Source: JBFJWU01 sp041623475 [NCBI: bacterium] (lineage in GTDB: Bacteria; J088). Taken from it: DNA of 6,312 nt. The stretch lies in the NCBI GenBank assembly GCA_041623475.1, contig JBFJWU010000204.1, forward strand, positions 1 through 6,312, read 5' to 3'. The translations under genes were made by a program, and so were the position numbers. Shown piece after piece: positions 1 through 6,136 of the stretch (positions are counted from its first letter, which is position 1; the number at the start of each line of letters is the position of its first letter). Under the pieces are notes generated by a model, which worked only from the letters and a program-made list of their open reading frames with translations, was not told where the DNA came from and did not search any database.

Positions 1-414
1 GTCCTGAATGCCAATTACATTCGCGCGTCACTGCAGGACCACTATGACCTGCCATTTGCTGACGCCAGCCTGCACGAGGTCGTTTTTTCCGACAAGCTGC
101 AGAAAGCCCATGGGGTGACGGCACTTGATGTCGCCAAGGGCCTGATTGACCGTGGATTCCATCCGCCGACCATCTATTTCCCGCTGGTCGTTGCCGGCGC
201 GCTGATGATTGAACCGACCGAATCCGAGGACCGGGAAACCCTGGATCAGTTTATTTATGCAATGATCCAGATCGCCGAACTGGCCGCCAACGGTGGCGCC
301 GAGGCGCTGCACGCGGCGCCGCTGGTGCTGATCCGGCGGCGCCTGGACGAAGCCGCTGCGGCTCGCAGCCCGGTACTGCGCTGGCAACAGGATGGTGGCA
401 CACCGGATGAGTGA
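1..414 (+). CDS. gcvPB: Glycine dehydrogenase (decarboxylating) subunit 2, C-terminal part
   Basis: This is the last 137 residues of the beta subunit of the two-gene glycine cleavage P protein; the 5' part, including the PLP-binding lysine region, lies left of the window. The enzyme decarboxylates glycine with PLP and passes the aminomethyl group to lipoylated GcvH, feeding one-carbon metabolism in the cytoplasm. The reading frame is open from base 1 and carries typical family segments: NANYIRASL near the start, HEVVFSD, GFHPPTIYFPL, ALMIEPTESE, and an ending of the RRLDEAAAARSPVLRW type. These match the C-terminal end of GcvPB (full proteins are about 480-500 residues), so the identification is firm although only a fragment is visible. 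Single-chain GcvP is much longer and shares this C-terminal fold; the early C-terminus after VLRW favours the split form. The stop overlaps the cutA start by 8 bp, suggesting co-transcription. Confidence 0.92.
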   Translation, partial: VLNANYIRASLQDHYDLPFADASLHEVVFSDKLQKAHGVTALDVAKGLIDRGFHPPTIYFPLVVAGALMIEPTESEDRETLDQFIYAMIQIAELAANGGAEALHAAPLVLIRRRLDEAAAARSPVLRWQQDGGTPDE

Positions 415-736
415 TGTCCGGGTTTGCCTGTCCACGATCGACAACCGTGAAAACGCTGAAAAGCTGGCCAACCAGCTGGTCAGTCGGCAACTGGCCGCCT
501 GCGTTAACATCGTCCCCGGGGCCACCAGCGTTTACCGCTGGCAGGACGCCGTCCACCAGGAACAGGAATGCGTCCTGATCATCAAAACCACGGCCCAGGC
601 GTTGCCCTGGCTCAAGGACGCCCTGTCCGACCTGCACCCCTATGATGTGCCCGAATTTGTCGTCCTTGATGTCAGTGACGGGGCGATGACGTACCTCGAC
701 TGGGTCAAGCTGCAGGTCCAGCCGGGGGCCGAATGA
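407..736 (+). CDS. cutA: Divalent-cation tolerance protein CutA
   Basis: This small cytoplasmic CutA1-family protein of 109 residues is close to the usual length (about 105-115). The family forms stable trimers of ferredoxin-like subunits and was linked to copper and other divalent-metal tolerance in Escherichia coli; its exact biochemical role is still unclear. Family motifs appear in order: AACVNIVPG (residues 30-38), SVYRW (41-45), the KT pair (60-61) and HPYDVPE (77-83). Cysteines lie at 7, 32 and 55. I chose the ATG at 407 because the product then begins MSDVRV, as in homologues, and a GGTGG sequence (394-398) lies 8 bases upstream; an in-frame ATG at 392 would add only five residues. 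The gene overlaps gcvPB by 8 bp and the next gene by 4 bp, so translation is probably coupled across all three. In many proteobacteria cutA neighbours dsbD; here a lipoprotein gene takes that place. Confidence 0.95.
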   Translation: MSDVRVCLSTIDNRENAEKLANQLVSRQLAACVNIVPGATSVYRWQDAVHQEQECVLIIKTTAQALPWLKDALSDLHPYDVPEFVVLDVSDGAMTYLDWVKLQVQPGAE

Positions 737-1305
737 TCGGCCTGTTACAGCGATCCTGCCTGTCGGTCCTGGTGCTGGCGCTGGTTACCGGCTGCGGCAA
801 TGTCGTCGAATCCGTCGAAATCACGCCCGGCGGCTTCCAGACCAATTCCGCTGCGGCGACGCGGAACGAATGCACCAGTCGCGGCATCGACCCGGCCGAA
901 CTGGAAAAATATGCCTATGATTTCAGCGTCGCACCGGTTTTTTCGGTGCCCGGTACGGATCGCTGGAAATTTTCGGATCCCGGTGCGCACCCGGCATTTG
1001 AAATTCGCGGGGCGACGACACCGACGGATTATCAACTGCTGGTCCCGACCGCCCAGGGCATCGTCGACAACGCCGGGCCGACGTTTTCCGCAACCAACGA
1101 GCAGAAGCACCTGCGCTGGCGCAGTGAATACAGTGGCCAGTCCGAAGCTGACGATGGCAGCATCTGTACGCTCAGCTTTGCCCAGGAACTGCGGGTCTGG
1201 CAACTGTCCGAAACGGACCTGTCAGGCGAGTATTCCTATTCGGTCGACCGCTGCGACACGACCTGCATCTATTCCCAGTTTATTACGGCTGTTAAAGAGC
1301 CCTGA
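733..1305 (+). CDS. Putative lipoprotein of unknown function
   Basis: I do not recognise the family of this 190-residue protein. The N-terminus is a classic lipoprotein signal: a short charged start with Arg7, a hydrophobic stretch (residues 9-18) and the lipobox LVTGC, making Cys21 the predicted lipidated residue after signal peptidase II cleavage. The next residue is Gly, not Asp, so the Lol avoidance signal is absent and outer-membrane sorting is plausible. The mature part is soluble-looking, with no further membrane segment. It contains four more cysteines (47, 145, 174, 178), including a CDTTC pair near the end, which could form disulfides in the periplasm. The C-terminal half is rich in aromatic and polar residues and probably beta-structured. 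The ATG overlaps the cutA stop (ATGA), with a GGGGG run 4 bases upstream as a possible ribosome binding site. The stop codon directly abuts the stop of the opposing SDR gene. Confidence 0.82.
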   Translation: MIGLLQRSCLSVLVLALVTGCGNVVESVEITPGGFQTNSAAATRNECTSRGIDPAELEKYAYDFSVAPVFSVPGTDRWKFSDPGAHPAFEIRGATTPTDYQLLVPTAQGIVDNAGPTFSATNEQKHLRWRSEYSGQSEADDGSICTLSFAQELRVWQLSETDLSGEYSYSVDRCDTTCIYSQFITAVKEP

Positions 1306-1320
1306 TCAGGCGTTCAGGCT
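1298..1320. repeat. Palindromic sequence at the convergent gene junction
   Basis: CCTGATCAGG at 1301-1310 is a perfect 10-bp palindrome centred exactly between the two opposing stop codons (TGA and, on the other strand, TGA). An overlapping imperfect stem pairs AGCC-C-TGA (1298-1305) with TCAGGCT (1314-1320), 7 pairs with one bulge. On the minus strand it is followed by a short CTTTAAC. It might act as a weak terminator for the SDR gene, but the T-run is too short to call it one with confidence. Confidence 0.3.
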
Positions 1321-2127
1321 GGCCCTGGCGCGCCGGGTTCCGAACGCGAACAACCAGTGCAGCAGGCCGGGGACGAATCGTTTCAGGCCGACCAGCAGCT
1401 TGCCGTCCGGCCCGACAATCACCTGCCGTTTTCCCGCCAGCATCGCATTGACGATGATTCGTGCCGCTTTTTCCGGCGGCATCCCGAACCGTGCCATCAG
1501 GCCCTGGACCATGTCTTTTTCCCGGGCATCCGTAAACTCGGCGGCGGCAATGATATTGGTCCGGATCGTCCCCGGATAAACCCCGGTTACCGACAACCCG
1601 GTCCCGTTGTATTCGCCCCACAGGGCCTCGGTAAAGCCGCGTACGCCCGCTTTCGCGGTGCTGTATGCTGCCTGGTTGGGCACGCCGAAATGGCCCAGCA
1701 TGCTCGACATATTGACCACATAGGACCGGTCGGCCTGCTCCAGCTTTGGCAGGAACGCCCGGCATCCATGAATGACGGCGTGCAGGTCGATATCAATCAC
1801 CCGGTCAAACGATGCCCGCTCCTGGTCCGTGAATTTGCCGGCCCAGGTAATCCCGGCATTGTTGAACAGCGCGTCGACGCGGCCCAGGTCACCGTTGATT
1901 GCGGTGGCCAGCTCGTAAATCCGGTCCGGTTGCGACACATCACAGTTGTAAACGCTGCAGCGCACGCCCAGCGCCTGGACCTGCTGCGCGGTCTCGGCCA
2001 GGGCGTCGTCGTTGATATCAACCGCAGCGATATCGGCACCCCGCCCGGCCAGTTCGACACACAGCGCCCGGCCAATGCCACCACCGGCACCGGTCACCAC
2101 GGCGACGCGATTTTTCAGGATCGTCAT
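1306..2127 (-). CDS. SDR family NAD(P)-dependent oxidoreductase
   Basis: This is a classical short-chain dehydrogenase/reductase of 273 residues with a Rossmann fold, expected to oxidise an alcohol or reduce a carbonyl with a nicotinamide cofactor in the cytoplasm. Visible motifs are the glycine-rich TGAGGGIG (residues 12-19), Asp37 at the end of the second strand (in VDIND, favouring NAD(H) over NADP(H)), CDV at 62-64, NNAG (89-92), the catalytic Ser142 in MSSMLG, and Tyr155/Lys159 in AYSTAKAG. The PGTIRT segment after the active site is also typical. The helix-4 position that normally holds the fourth catalytic residue, Asn, is Asp114 (IDIDLH). The C-terminus is longer and more hydrophobic than in minimal SDRs (LLHWLFAFG, then an Arg-rich end), suggesting membrane or lipid contact. 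I chose the ATG at 2127 because MTILKNRVAVVTG is a standard SDR start; an in-frame ATG at 2154 would add nine residues. The substrate is unknown. Confidence 0.93.
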   Translation of the reverse strand: MTILKNRVAVVTGAGGGIGRALCVELAGRGADIAAVDINDDALAETAQQVQALGVRCSVYNCDVSQPDRIYELATAINGDLGRVDALFNNAGITWAGKFTDQERASFDRVIDIDLHAVIHGCRAFLPKLEQADRSYVVNMSSMLGHFGVPNQAAYSTAKAGVRGFTEALWGEYNGTGLSVTGVYPGTIRTNIIAAAEFTDAREKDMVQGLMARFGMPPEKAARIIVNAMLAGKRQVIVGPDGKLLVGLKRFVPGLLHWLFAFGTRRARASLNA

Positions 2128-2217
2128 GGCCTTTAATTTAGCGATTTGGCACATTTCGCGCCGGTTGCGGGATGATGTCCGGATGTTCCCGTTATCGACA
2201 CTACACCCGGACCGTCC
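2128..2217. promoter_or_regulatory. Divergent intergenic region between SDR and phosphotransferase genes
   Basis: This 90-bp spacer must hold the 5' signals of both neighbours. Its only AT-rich patch is at 2131-2147 (CTTTAATTTAGCGATTT), next to the SDR start; on the minus strand AAAGG lies 2 bases before the SDR ATG, a close and weak ribosome site. On the plus side no Shine-Dalgarno sequence precedes the ATG at 2218. I found no convincing sigma-70 pair for either direction. A GTCCGG/CCGGAC inverted repeat (2177-2182 and 2207-2212) is present, but this motif is common throughout the window. Confidence 0.4.
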
Positions 2218-3441
2218 ATGACCCCGGCAGCCCCGCTGGATCTTCGCCGTCTGTCCGTGGCTACGCTGAACCGGCTGCTGGGCGATATGAATACAGGCGT
2301 CCAGGCCGACGGCTACAGGATCCTGGCGCAGGCGGACTGCGGTGACGGGATCGCATCCACTGCGGATCGACTTGACCTGGAGATCTCATACAAACAAAAC
2401 GATCCAGGACTGCCCGAGCGGGTGATCCTCAAAACCCTGTTGCTCCATCCGCTGCTGCGCCTGGGCATGCCGGCGATCCTGTCGCTGTCGGCTGCCGTCC
2501 GCATGTTCGAACGCCTTCCGGTTGTCGGCGCCTGGGCGCGGCAACTGCTGTTCATCCTGGTCGGTATTTTCCAGAAATACTGTCCCCAGGCCCCGGATGC
2601 GATGTACCAGGTCGAGTCGCGGTTTTACCACGACATTCGCCGCCAGGTCGATTTCGAAGCACCGGCGGTCTACGGTGCCGAATACGATTCGCACAGCCGC
2701 CAGTTCGCGGTATTAATGGAAGACCTGACACTGCGCGGTGCCCGTTTCCCGACGGCACTGGAATCCCAATCGCTGGATACGGTGCGCCACACACTGGACC
2801 AGATGGCAACCCTGCACGCCCGCTACTGGAACCACCCGGACCTGGAAGGTGCCCTGGGATGGATCCCAACCCGCCTGTCCGGGGGCATGGAGCCGGTCTT
2901 TAACGGGATCGGTTTTGATCTGGTCCGCTACCAGGTCGAGCAATACTCATTCAAGGAATCCCTGATCGCACCAATTGGCAGGTCAGTAGCGGACCTGTGG
3001 CAAGCCAACTGGACAGCGCAGGCGCGGCTGTTAAACGGGCCCCAGACGCTGCTGCATGGTGACACCCACGTTGGCAATACCTATGTCCTGCCCGATGGCC
3101 GGTCGGGACTGCTGGATTTCCAGTTGCTGGTCCGTGGCCACTGGTGCATTGACGTCACCTATTACCTGGTAACCGCGCTGTCAACCCCGGAACGGCAGGC
3201 GCATGAACGGGACTTGCTGGCGGGATACCTGCAGGCCCTTGGCGACCGCGGTGTCGTCGATGTGCCGACGATGGACCAGGCGTGGGCCGCACACCGAGTG
3301 GCGACGATCTGGGGACTGGTAATCGGCTGGCTGATTACGCCGCCTGTAAACTACGGCCAGGATGTCACCGCAGCCAACATCCAGCGAACCGCCCAGGCCA
3401 TAATGGACCTTGACCCTTTTCCGTTACTGGAGGCCCAATGA
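2218..3441 (+). CDS. APH/ecdysteroid-kinase-like phosphotransferase
   Basis: This 407-residue protein has a protein-kinase-like fold of the aminoglycoside phosphotransferase/choline kinase/EcKinase superfamily, which transfers phosphate from ATP to small-molecule hydroxyls. The C-lobe has the full signature: HGDTHVGN (residues 280-287) with catalytic Asp282 and metal-ligand Asn287, followed by LLDFQ with Asp300 in the DFG-Asp position. In the N-lobe, VILKT gives the likely ATP-binding Lys72 and VESRFYHDI the paired Glu134. The gap between Lys72 and Glu134 is unusually long (62 residues) and strongly hydrophobic, including WARQLLFILVGIF near 106-118, suggesting an inserted membrane- or lipid-contacting helix. 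The substrate is unknown; the fold with the hydrophobic insert fits a lipid-like or terpenoid alcohol better than an antibiotic. The ATG at 2218 has no obvious ribosome site; the next in-frame Met is residue 24. The stop overlaps the start of the SRPBCC gene (ATGA), so the two are translationally coupled. Confidence 0.85.
   Translation: MTPAAPLDLRRLSVATLNRLLGDMNTGVQADGYRILAQADCGDGIASTADRLDLEISYKQNDPGLPERVILKTLLLHPLLRLGMPAILSLSAAVRMFERLPVVGAWARQLLFILVGIFQKYCPQAPDAMYQVESRFYHDIRRQVDFEAPAVYGAEYDSHSRQFAVLMEDLTLRGARFPTALESQSLDTVRHTLDQMATLHARYWNHPDLEGALGWIPTRLSGGMEPVFNGIGFDLVRYQVEQYSFKESLIAPIGRSVADLWQANWTAQARLLNGPQTLLHGDTHVGNTYVLPDGRSGLLDFQLLVRGHWCIDVTYYLVTALSTPERQAHERDLLAGYLQALGDRGVVDVPTMDQAWAAHRVATIWGLVIGWLITPPVNYGQDVTAANIQRTAQAIMDLDPFPLLEAQ
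3429..3433 (+). promoter_or_regulatory. Ribosome binding site of the SRPBCC gene
   Basis: GGAGG lies inside the last codons of the phosphotransferase gene, 4 bases before the ATG at 3438. It is the strongest Shine-Dalgarno match I saw in the window and confirms the start in the ATGA overlap. Confidence 0.7.
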
Positions 3442-3860
3442 CCGCCGAACTGACTACATCCATCCCGTTGCCGGTTAGCGCAGCCGATGCCTGGACGGTC
3501 CTGGGCGACCTGCCCGACTGGTCCAACTGGTCCCGGCGCGTTGGGTTCGACCGCCCGGCGGTGCCTGGCCAGACCCAGCCCATGCGGGTCCGGGCGGTGG
3601 GCGTCTGGCTGACGGTCCCGGTCCGGATTAACCATTGCGACCTGGACAAGGGCCTGTCCTGGACCGGCGGTCCCGACGGGCTGTTCGCCGGCACCCACTA
3701 TTTCCGGCTGGAACCCGCTACTGGCGGCACCTGCACGCTGGTCCAGGGTGAATTGTTTGCGGGCCATCTGGTACCGGTCATGCTGCCGTTGCTGCGGCGG
3801 ATCCTGTTGGCCCTGTACGGCGAGATCAACAACGACCTGGCCCGGCATCTGGGCGGCTGA
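3438..3860 (+). CDS. SRPBCC (START-like) family protein
   Basis: This 140-residue protein has the length and pattern of the SRPBCC/polyketide-cyclase-like helix-grip fold, which binds hydrophobic ligands in a deep cavity. It opens with a beta strand (TTSIPLPVSAADAW, about residues 6-19), where the 'pvsaadaW.vl.d....snW' pattern is characteristic of the family, with WSNWS at 28-32. Strands rich in Val, Trp and Thr follow through about residue 105. It ends in a long hydrophobic amphipathic helix (about 112-137: LVPVMLPLLRRILLALYG) that usually covers the cavity. No signal peptide is seen, so it is probably cytoplasmic. Family members act as lipid or polyketide binders, cyclases or simple carriers, and the sequence does not say which. 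Coupling to the phosphotransferase gene suggests that it binds or presents that enzyme's substrate or product. The gene ends 8 bp from the stop of the opposing phospholipase gene. Confidence 0.85.
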   Translation: MTAELTTSIPLPVSAADAWTVLGDLPDWSNWSRRVGFDRPAVPGQTQPMRVRAVGVWLTVPVRINHCDLDKGLSWTGGPDGLFAGTHYFRLEPATGGTCTLVQGELFAGHLVPVMLPLLRRILLALYGEINNDLARHLGG

Positions 3861-3868
3861 CGCCCTGG

Positions 3869-6055
3869 TTAAACCGTTCTTGGCAGGTCCGCCCCGTCGC
3901 CGGCGGCCAGCCGTTCGGCCGTGTGGCGCTGGCCCAGCGCGATCAACTCATCGATGGCATCAAACTGCAGCATTCCGTACGGATCCACGGGGATTTCCAG
4001 CAGCAGGTCGACCTGCTGGCGAATCGTATCCAGTCGCTGCGCGCTGGACAGGACCATCGTCCGGATCAGGATGTCGGCCAGGCCGGGGATGTCCTGTTTT
4101 TCGCGACCCGGCAGCCACCGGTCCAAAAACAGGTCCCAGTTGGTCGGCAGTTCGTCGCGATCGACTTCCAGTTCTGTTTCCGGGCTGACATTTACGGCAA
4201 CGACATAGCCAACACCGGAATCCCGCATCAGGTCGCCCGGCAGGTTATTGAATACCCCGCCATCGACCAGCAGGTGACCCTGTTCCAGCACCGGCATCGC
4301 CACCACCGGCAACGAGCCGCTGGCCCGGGATGCTTTCCACAATGGCCCCTGGCGGTGAACGACCGGCTGCGCTGCCGTCAGGTCCGCAGACACACAGAAA
4401 TAGGGGATCCACAGGTCTTCGATCTGGACATCGGCAAATGCCAGTTTCGCGATTTCATCAATGGCCGACCCCTTGACGATACTCATCATTGGTGTCGTGT
4501 ATTTCTTAAACGGTTTCAGGGCAATCGCCTGGCGCTGGCTGTCAATCACCTGCTGGACATCCCGTCCCATCGCAATATTGCCGCTGATCACACTGCCGAT
4601 GCTGGTACCGCCAATCGCATCGACGGGGATCCCGGCATCCATCAGCGCCTGCCAGGCACCGATATGGGCCATCCCCCGGGCACCGCCGCCACCCAGCACC
4701 AGACCGACGCTTTGCCCTGCCAGTCGCCGGGCGACGCGATCGACCTGTGCAGACGATCCGTCGCGCAGGTGCAGATGCCAGTCCGGGCCAAACCGGTCCA
4801 GCCACGCCAGCGTACCGCTGGGCATGCTGGTGCCTGGCGGCTGCTGCAGCACCAGCGTCCGTTTCCGGCCATCCCGGTCCAGGCCGCGACCTGGCACCGG
4901 ATCAACGGTTGCCACCAGGTCGACAAACTCATCGGCCCGTCCATCACAGAAATCCCGCCAGACCGGCTGGTCGGCACCGCATTCCAGGACCAGGAAGCGG
5001 TTCGTGTCCCCCAGTCCGTCGGCGATCAGCTTGACCCGGTGCCAGGCCGGATGCCCGGCATCGGCAAACGCCGCCGCCGGGATGTCCATCGCGGATTCCA
5101 GGATCTCCGGTGACAGATGCGCGGCACCGCCCCACGTCGACAATGACGCCGCCAGTTGCCCGCAGAACGCGCTCAGCGGCGCCGATCCGGTACCTGGCTG
5201 GACCAGCAATACCTTCAGCGGATCGACCACAGCCGGACGGTCGCGCCGTGTCAGGTGCGCGACCAGCGTACTGCTGACCGCCAGCAGGAAATCGGGATGC
5301 GCCAGCCGCAACCGGTCAAACGCGTCCTGGTCGATTTCAACCAGTTCGCAGTCCCGTGCCGCCGCAATCGTCGCCGTCCGGATGTTGCCACCAAACAACG
5401 CGGCCTCGCCAAAGCTGGTCCCGCGTTCGATCTGGTTGACCGTCACCTGTTGTCCGTCGGGTTTGCCGACGCGTACATCCAGCCGTCCGTCCAGCAGGAT
5501 ATACCAGGATGTCCCCGGATCGCCCTCGTTAAACAGCACCCTGCCCCGTGGCAGGTGGATCCAGCGGGCACTGTGGGACACCTCGGCCAGCACGGTGGCA
5601 TCCAGGTCCGGCAGCAGTTTGCGCATCGCGGCGGCCAGCTGGTTCTGGTGTTGCCGGTCCCGGATAATATCCAGCAACGTCCGATACAGGACGTCATTGC
5701 TGGCTTCCAGCGCCCGCAGTGCGTCAACGCCCAGCCGCAGCAGCACAGCGGGTCCTTTGGCAACAACAGTCGCTGTACGGATCCCGCCGGTCAGTAACTG
5801 CGTCTCGCCGACCGGCGCACCGGGATCAATCGTGGCCACTGATGTGTCGTTGCCACTGATATCAACACGCACGTCCAACTGGCCGCTGGCCAGGTAGAAC
5901 ATGGCATCCCCGTGGTCACCCTGGCGGATCAGGACGTCGCCATCGGCCAGTTCAATGACCTCCAACAGCCCGATCAGCCGTTGTAACGTGTCACCATCCA
6001 TTCCGGCCAACGCCGGTATTGCGGTCAATAACGCCTGGATATCGTGATCAGCCAT
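3869..6055 (-). CDS. Patatin-like phospholipase with two cyclic-nucleotide-binding domains (NTE-like)
   Basis: This 728-residue protein has the layout of bacterial relatives of neuropathy target esterase: two cNMP-binding domains (about residues 8-130 and 140-270), a middle region (about 280-445), then a patatin-like serine hydrolase domain (about 450-615) and a C-terminal tail. The phosphate-binding cassettes are intact: VGETQLL...IRTAT with Glu84/Arg93 and FGEAALF...IRTAT with Glu217/Arg226. The patatin domain has the oxyanion loop GGGGARG (455-461), the nucleophile elbow GTSIG with Ser485, and DGG with Asp598, a complete catalytic dyad. It should hydrolyse phospho- or lysophospholipid acyl esters, probably at the inner membrane face and under cAMP or cGMP control. 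I see no signal peptide; unlike animal NTE there is no obvious N-terminal transmembrane helix. The ATG at 6055 is preceded by GGGGAA 6 bases upstream. The gene is divergent from the integron integrase gene. Confidence 0.94.
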   Translation of the reverse strand: MADHDIQALLTAIPALAGMDGDTLQRLIGLLEVIELADGDVLIRQGDHGDAMFYLASGQLDVRVDISGNDTSVATIDPGAPVGETQLLTGGIRTATVVAKGPAVLLRLGVDALRALEASNDVLYRTLLDIIRDRQHQNQLAAAMRKLLPDLDATVLAEVSHSARWIHLPRGRVLFNEGDPGTSWYILLDGRLDVRVGKPDGQQVTVNQIERGTSFGEAALFGGNIRTATIAAARDCELVEIDQDAFDRLRLAHPDFLLAVSSTLVAHLTRRDRPAVVDPLKVLLVQPGTGSAPLSAFCGQLAASLSTWGGAAHLSPEILESAMDIPAAAFADAGHPAWHRVKLIADGLGDTNRFLVLECGADQPVWRDFCDGRADEFVDLVATVDPVPGRGLDRDGRKRTLVLQQPPGTSMPSGTLAWLDRFGPDWHLHLRDGSSAQVDRVARRLAGQSVGLVLGGGGARGMAHIGAWQALMDAGIPVDAIGGTSIGSVISGNIAMGRDVQQVIDSQRQAIALKPFKKYTTPMMSIVKGSAIDEIAKLAFADVQIEDLWIPYFCVSADLTAAQPVVHRQGPLWKASRASGSLPVVAMPVLEQGHLLVDGGVFNNLPGDLMRDSGVGYVVAVNVSPETELEVDRDELPTNWDLFLDRWLPGREKQDIPGLADILIRTMVLSSAQRLDTIRQQVDLLLEIPVDPYGMLQFDAIDELIALGQRHTAERLAAGDGADLPRTV

Positions 6056-6087
6056 TGGATTTCCCCGTCCGCAAAAAGACCCGGATG

Positions 6088-6093
6088 ATTATA
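6088..6093 (-). promoter_or_regulatory. -10 element for the phospholipase gene
   Basis: The minus strand reads a perfect TATAAT here. Transcription would start near 6081, giving a leader of about 25 bases that contains the GGGGAA ribosome site (minus strand of 6062-6067) before the ATG at 6055. At a 16-18 bp spacing I see no good -35 hexamer (for example TAATGC at 17 bp), so the promoter may be weak or need an activator. I found no convincing CRP half-sites upstream. Confidence 0.5.
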
Positions 6094-6101
6094 CCGACAA
6101 C

Positions 6102-6130
6102 TTGAATCCCGCATTATGCCCGGCTACGAT
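6102..6130 (+). promoter_or_regulatory. Possible promoter of the integron integrase gene
   Basis: TTGAAT (6102-6107) and TACGAT (6125-6130) are separated by exactly 17 bp; each matches the sigma-70 consensus at 4 of 6 positions. A start about 7 bases downstream would fall on the ATG at 6137, implying a leaderless message, in line with the lack of a Shine-Dalgarno sequence. This is a weak match and could be chance. No LexA box (CTGT-N8-ACAG) is visible in 6056-6136, although many integrase genes have one. Confidence 0.3.
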
Positions 6131-6136
6131 ACTGAC

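Noticed and set aside
800-1579. Plus-strand frame overlapping the lipoprotein gene and running into the SDR gene
   Set aside because: Composition is Arg/Ser/Pro-rich, it crosses a convergent gene junction, and it conflicts with the lipoprotein frame, which has a clear signal peptide and lipobox.
1357-2136. Plus-strand open frame opposite the SDR gene
   Set aside because: The minus-strand frame has all SDR motifs; this frame shows no recognisable domain and has no ribosome site in a sensible place.
2177-2212. GTCCGG/CCGGAC inverted repeat upstream of the phosphotransferase as a possible operator
   Set aside because: The arms are only 6 bp, the spacing is 24 bp, and GTCCGG recurs often across the window through codon usage.
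3868-3874. GTTAAAC at the phospholipase stop codon resembles an attC core site (GTTTAAC on the gene strand)
   Set aside because: No partner GTTRRRY core or attC-like inverted arms follow within about 95 bases on the gene strand; that stretch is SRPBCC coding sequence. A single 7-base match is expected by chance.
4461-5897. Long plus-strand open frame opposite the phospholipase gene (also 3923-5113)
   Set aside because: The translations are rich in Ser, Arg and Pro without family motifs, as expected from the antisense of a GC-rich gene, while the minus-strand protein has complete domain signatures.
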